Shown: piece by piece, positions 60,447 to 64,000 of the stretch
Position numbering within the stretch: the first letter of the stretch is position 1
How the letters are laid out: the number at the start of each line of letters is the position of its first letter
Source: JABAQJ01 sp046327745
Lineage (GTDB): Bacteria > Gemmatimonadota > Gemmatimonadetes > Gemmatimonadales > Gemmatimonadaceae
DNA length: 64,000 nt
Direction: 5' to 3'
Assembly (NCBI GenBank): GCA_046327745.1
Contig: JAXLXV010000019.1
Coordinates: 1 to 64,000, forward strand
Position numbers and translations under genes: made by a program
Notes under the pieces: generated by a model
Databases searched by the model: none
The model's input: the letters and a program-made list of their open reading frames with translations, nothing else
What the model was told of the DNA's origin: nothing

Positions 60447-62849
60447 ATGCCGTTCATCGATGACCTCAGGACGACCTGGCGCGCGCTGGCTAAGCGGCCG
60501 ACCTACACAATCGCGGTGAGTGCCGTGCTGGCGATGCTGATCGCCAGCACCACGGTCGTATTCATCGCGGTCAACGCCATCCTCATTCGCCCCCTGCCGC
60601 TGCCGGATGCCGACCGACTGGTGGCGCTGTGCGAATTCAGGACCAAGGAGCGCGATTCGTTCTGCGTGTCCACGGTGCCTAACGCTGAAGATATTCGGGC
60701 GTCGTCGCATGCCTTCGCCGACGTCGGTGTGGCTCGTGATTGGTCACTCACCTTGCGCACAACGACTGGGGGCGAGGGAATCGTCGGCGGGATTGCGACG
60801 CCGGGATTCTTCACGACGCTCCGCCTTTCGCCGGCGCTCGGACGTTCGTTTGCCCGTGACGAGGTTGGCCCATCGGCGCGTGTCGCGGTCGTCTCTGCCG
60901 AGTTTGCGCGACAGCGGTTTGGCAGCGATGCCCAAGCGATCAACCGGACGATCACGCTCGATGACCAGCTCTTCACCATCGTCGGCATCCTTGGGCCGAA
61001 TGCGTACGTGCCCACGTTAGAGAGCGTCGCCGTGTGGGTACCGCTCCCATTCAACCCACGTGACGAGGAGAATCGCGCCTGGCGAGGGTTCAAGGTGGTC
61101 GCCCGTCTGGCAGATGGCGCATCGATCGAAACAGCGCGCAGTGAGATGCGCACGATGGCTGCCACGCTGCATCGCCAATACTTCGCGTCGAACGCCGATT
61201 GGGACGTGGAACTCGTCACGGTGAAGGGACTGGTGATCGGCTCGGTGGAGCGGGGCATGACCATGCTGTTGATGGCCGTGGCCCTGGTGGTGCTGATCGG
61301 ATGCGCGAACCTGGCCAACCTGCTGCTGGCGCGCACCACACAGCGGCGTCCCGAACTCGCCCTTCGGCTGGCCTTGGGAGCGTCGCGCGGTGCCTTGGCC
61401 CGGACCGTGATGGCCGAAGGGTTGCTGCTGTCGGCACTCGGTGTGGGTGCTGGTGTGCCCCTTGCCGCGTGGCTGACCGACGCCCTGCGTACCCTGGCGC
61501 CGATCGGACTCCCCCGGGCTGCGGAGGTGCAGTTTGATCTGGCGGCGGCATCGTTCGCCGTAGCCCTCGGACTTGTCATTGCCGTTCTGGTGGGTATCCT
61601 GCCGGCATTGCTCACTAGGCACTTTGGCACGCGCGAGGCGCTGGTCGATGGCGGTCGCGGCGCCATTGAGACGCGTTCGTCGGTCACGGCGCGCACCCTG
61701 GTGGGGGTGCAGCTGGCGATCGCCTGTGTGTTGCTTACCGGGGGCGTCGTGCTGAGTCGCGCCTTCACCACACTCTCCCGCTGGGACCCCGGCTTTCCCC
61801 TCGGACGCGAAGCCGCCGTCTGGTTAGCCGCGCCGTCTGGTCCGTACCCGACCGGTCAGGACGCTCTGCGAGTCTTTGATCGCGTGCAGGATGAGATTCG
61901 AGCGCTCCCCGGCGTTGAGAAGGTGGGCGCCGTCTCCGCCGGACCCCTCTTTGGCGGTACGGAAACCGGGAGCGCCATTCCAACTGGAGCGCCTGCGCAG
62001 ACGCACGGAACCAATGTCCGCTGGTTCGACGCCGGGCCAGGGTATTTCAGTACGATCGGCATGGCACTCGTACGCGGCCGCGATTTTGACGCGCGGGATG
62101 TCCCGGGCTCGCCCATGGTGACTGTCATCAATGAACGATTGGCTGGCATGCTGTGGCCGAACGAGAACCCCCTGGGCAAGCGCATCACGTTGACCGTCGA
62201 CTCGGCCAGCACCTTCGAGGTCGTTGGTGTGGTGCGCGACGTCGCGCCCATGAACCCGGCCGCTCTGTCGGAACCAGAGCTGTACTGGTCCAATCGGCAG
62301 CGACCCAGGTGGGGGACCTACCTGGTGGTACGCTCCGCCAGTGATCCATCCGCACTCACCAAGGCTATTCAAGAGCGTGTCCGCGCCGTGGACCCTGAGC
62401 TGCAACTCGGTCGAATCTCCACCTTGGAGCAACTGGCGCGGCGCGAGCTGGTGGTGCCGAGATTCGCGACCGTGCTTGTCGCGGGGTTTACGGTGATGGC
62501 GCTGGCGATCGCCGCCGTCGGACTATTCGGGCTGCAGGCTTATGCGGTCACGCAACGCCAGCGCGAGTTTGGCGTGCGGCTCGCGTTAGGCGCATCGCCA
62601 GGCACCGTGCGCTGGTTCGTGCTGCGCCAAGGGCTGCGAACTGGCGCCGTGGCATTGATCGTCGGCGTCCCGCTCGCGCAAATCGCCGCCCGTCCGCTCG
62701 GTGCGATGCTCGCTGGTGGGAGCGCCCACGATCCCCTCACGCTTTTGGCGGTCGTCTTGGTCTTGATCGCCGTGACAGTCCTCGGATCATTCATTCCGGC
62801 ACGCCGGGCCGCTCGACTGGATCCCATGGAGGCGCTGCGGAGCGAATAA
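60447..62849 (+). CDS. MacB-like ABC permease, ADOP type (orphan)
   Basis: 800 residues with an N-terminal membrane segment, a MacB periplasmic domain, three segments, then the whole arrangement repeated. Repeat marks are RRPELALRLALGASRGALA and RQREFGVRLALGASPGTVR, and the ending FIPARRAARLDPMEALRSE. This is the acidobacterial duplicated orphan permease (ADOP) family, common in Acidobacteria and Gemmatimonadota. No ATPase gene is next to it, so it must use an unlinked one. The N-terminal helix-turn-helix seen in some members (PadR-like) is absent. Two octamer copies lie in the gene, at 60677-60684 and 62584-62591. The upstream gap holds another at 60346-60353. Confidence 0.9.
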   Translation: MPFIDDLRTTWRALAKRPTYTIAVSAVLAMLIASTTVVFIAVNAILIRPLPLPDADRLVALCEFRTKERDSFCVSTVPNAEDIRASSHAFADVGVARDWSLTLRTTTGGEGIVGGIATPGFFTTLRLSPALGRSFARDEVGPSARVAVVSAEFARQRFGSDAQAINRTITLDDQLFTIVGILGPNAYVPTLESVAVWVPLPFNPRDEENRAWRGFKVVARLADGASIETARSEMRTMAATLHRQYFASNADWDVELVTVKGLVIGSVERGMTMLLMAVALVVLIGCANLANLLLARTTQRRPELALRLALGASRGALARTVMAEGLLLSALGVGAGVPLAAWLTDALRTLAPIGLPRAAEVQFDLAAASFAVALGLVIAVLVGILPALLTRHFGTREALVDGGRGAIETRSSVTARTLVGVQLAIACVLLTGGVVLSRAFTTLSRWDPGFPLGREAAVWLAAPSGPYPTGQDALRVFDRVQDEIRALPGVEKVGAVSAGPLFGGTETGSAIPTGAPAQTHGTNVRWFDAGPGYFSTIGMALVRGRDFDARDVPGSPMVTVINERLAGMLWPNENPLGKRITLTVDSASTFEVVGVVRDVAPMNPAALSEPELYWSNRQRPRWGTYLVVRSASDPSALTKAIQERVRAVDPELQLGRISTLEQLARRELVVPRFATVLVAGFTVMALAIAAVGLFGLQAYAVTQRQREFGVRLALGASPGTVRWFVLRQGLRTGAVALIVGVPLAQIAARPLGAMLAGGSAHDPLTLLAVVLVLIAVTVLGSFIPARRAARLDPMEALRSE

Positions 62850-62929
62850 GGGGCCAGTGCTTCCCCATCGCGTGGCTGGCGATAGGATTGGACGACAGTT
62901 GTTCGCCCACTCGAAGGAGTCGCTCGCCC

Positions 62930-64000
62930 ATGCACGCCATCCATCGCACCGCTCTCGTAGTTCTGGCCGTGACCACTATCGCCGGCCCGGCAGTGGCGCA
63001 GCGCAGCCCGATCTACACCGCCGGCAAGCTCAATAGCCACCAGCAGGTGGCGCGCGAGATCTACAAAGAGCTAATCGAGATCAACACCGGCGTGAGCACC
63101 GGGAACATCACCGCCGCCGCACAGGCGATGGCCAAACGATTCCGCGATGCCGGCATTCCCGACTCCGACATCTTCGTTGGTGGCCCTCGTCCCGAGAAGT
63201 TCAACGTCGTCGCGCGCATCCATGGAAAGCGGCCGCCTAACGTACGGAAACCCCTCCTGCTCCTGGCGCACATCGATGTGGTCGAAGCGCTCAAGGCCGA
63301 TTGGTCCAATGACCTGGATCCATTCGTTTTCACCGAGCGGGACGGATACTACTACGGTCGCGGAACGGCCGACGACAAAGCCATGGCGTCCATCTTCGTC
63401 GCCAATGTCTTTCGCATGAAAAAGGAAGGCTACGTTCCGGATCGGGACATCATCATCGCGCTCACGGCGGACGAAGAAAGCGGACCAGCCAATGGTGTGG
63501 ATTGGCTGATCAAGAATCACCGCGAGCTCGTGGACGCTGGCCTCATCATCAATGAAGGAGGCGGAGGCACGCTCCGAGACGGGAAGCCACTGTTCAATTC
63601 GGTCCAGACCGCAGAGAAGGTCACGACAAACCTCACCTTGCGAGCCACTAACAAGGGGGGGCATTCATCGGTCCCGCGAGCCGACAATGCCATCACGTCA
63701 CTTGCTGACGCGTTATCGAAGGTTGGGCGGTACGCCTTTCCGGTGAAGCTGAACGAGACAACGCGGGCATTTTTCTCGCAAACCGCGGACTTGGAGGAAC
63801 CGGCGATGGGTCGGGCCATGAAGGCCCTTGTAGCCAACCCGTCCGACCCGCAAGCAACCGCGGTGCTGGCGGCAGATCCGCGGTACAACTCGATGATCCG
63901 AACGACCTGCGTGGCTACCATGTTGAAGGGAGGGCACGCCACCAACGCTCTTCCGCAGCTGGCGGAAGCCAACGTGAACTGCCGGGTCTACCCGACCGAG
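62930..64000 (+). CDS. Secreted M20 family zinc metallopeptidase (C-terminus beyond window)
   Basis: 357 visible residues. GAAGGAG lies about 10 bases before the ATG at 62930, and the signal peptide ends in PAVAQR. The M20 site is seen as LLAHIDVVEALKADW (His and Asp near 114-116), GRGTADDKAMAS, LTADEESGPANGVDW and TNKGGHSSVPRADNAIT. It is a paralogue of the enzyme at 6413-7867: both contain CVATMLxGGHAxNALPQ, NEGGGG and PDRDI/PERDI runs. Octamer copy at 63235-63242. The frame is still open at 64000, so about 100 residues are missing. Confidence 0.93.
   Translation, partial: MHAIHRTALVVLAVTTIAGPAVAQRSPIYTAGKLNSHQQVAREIYKELIEINTGVSTGNITAAAQAMAKRFRDAGIPDSDIFVGGPRPEKFNVVARIHGKRPPNVRKPLLLLAHIDVVEALKADWSNDLDPFVFTERDGYYYGRGTADDKAMASIFVANVFRMKKEGYVPDRDIIIALTADEESGPANGVDWLIKNHRELVDAGLIINEGGGGTLRDGKPLFNSVQTAEKVTTNLTLRATNKGGHSSVPRADNAITSLADALSKVGRYAFPVKLNETTRAFFSQTADLEEPAMGRAMKALVANPSDPQATAVLAADPRYNSMIRTTCVATMLKGGHATNALPQLAEANVNCRVYPTE

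Larger units (their letters stand above)
323..63242. repeat. Dispersed octamer RCCTAACG / CGTTAGGY
   Basis: I found the 7-base core CCTAACG or CGTTAGG 36 times by eye, 34 of them with a purine before the CCTAACG sense. Core start positions on the plus strand are 324, 2052, 5151, 5797, 7958, 13474, 15134, 17546, 21370, 21963, 24389, 26937, 29171, 29893, 30671, 32701, 33825, 34568, 35370, 35970, 38196, 38530, 39192, 39667, 44350, 44710, 46138, 46232, 48770, 50186, 51987, 52814, 60347, 60678, 62584 and 63236 (each within a base or so). They are on both strands and in genes, stop codons and gaps. Confidence 0.85.

Noticed and set aside
60503..61771. 422-codon minus-strand open frame inside the ADOP permease gene
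   Set aside because: Antisense shadow of the permease; composition (Ser, Arg, Thr, Ala) is typical of shadow frames.

Overview
The window is a gene-dense stretch of high-GC (roughly 60-65 %, judged by eye) bacterial chromosome. It holds 50 protein genes, two of them cut by the window edges, and no tRNA, rRNA, CRISPR array, insertion sequence or phage gene that I can recognise. The gene content suggests a Gram-negative soil or freshwater heterotroph, most likely of the Gemmatimonadota. It includes sortilin-like BNR-repeat secreted proteins, M20, M24 and amidohydrolase enzymes with signal peptides, carboxypeptidase-regulatory TonB receptors, a MacB-like permease of the acidobacterial/gemmatimonad 'orphan' type, a DUF5916/CBM9-like outer-membrane protein and a CPCC-type protein. 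The assignment rests on family content only and is an inference.

Layout. 0-6.3 kb (minus strand): a DUF5916/CBM9-like protein, a MacA/MacB-type ABC exporter operon, CtaG, and a lipoprotein fusing SCO1 to a PCuAC copper chaperone (cytochrome oxidase copper delivery). 6.4-10.8 kb (plus): secreted M20 peptidase, PQQ dehydrogenase, mini-DUF350 protein, lytic transglycosylase. 10.8-20.9 kb (minus): an exported FMN hydroxy-acid oxidase with a c-haem motif coupled to a secreted fumarylacetoacetase-like protein, a CPCC membrane protein, a YdjM-like protein, a YtcJ-like amidohydrolase overlapping an alkyltransferase-like protein, a cupin and a large BNR protein. 21-26 kb (plus): a sulfurtransferase-YeeE-YedE-rhodanese operon, NhaA, a creatininase-like hydrolase and a small lipoprotein. 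26.8-33.9 kb (plus): a second large BNR protein and an overlapping CPA2 antiporter-rmuC-EamA operon. 34-40 kb: M20 hydrolase, DUF4097 protein, degenerate trypsin-like protein, TonB receptor, Hsp20. 40.5-49.6 kb: a giant TonB receptor with an extra C-terminal domain, a di-haem peroxidase, a barrel-less plug protein and an AbgB-like hydrolase. 49.7-64 kb: M24 peptidase, BamE-like secreted protein, LOG protein, AmpG-like transporter, amidohydrolase, BlaI-BlaR1-unknown-LytM operon, sterol-desaturase-like enzyme, orphan permease and another M20 peptidase.

Working together: at least four M20 hydrolases, one M24 peptidase, two amidohydrolases and the TonB receptors point to scavenging of peptides and small amides. 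CtaG, SCO-PCuAC, the PQQ dehydrogenase, the di-haem peroxidase and the CxxCH flavoprotein point to an aerobic, copper-oxidase-ending electron chain with periplasmic dehydrogenases. AmpG-like, SLT, BlaI/BlaR1 and LytM proteins form a cell-wall maintenance theme.

The most striking feature not tied to one gene is a dispersed oligomer, RCCTAACG (complement CGTTAGGY). I found its 7-base core CCTAACG 36 times by eye. It occurs on both strands, in different reading frames, at stop codons and in intergenic DNA, at several times the frequency expected from base composition. Other candidates for novelty are the SCO1-PCuAC fusion, the FMN oxidase with a haem-binding motif, the TonB receptor carrying a glycine-rich linker plus LTxxQ-like tail, and the barrel-less plug protein.
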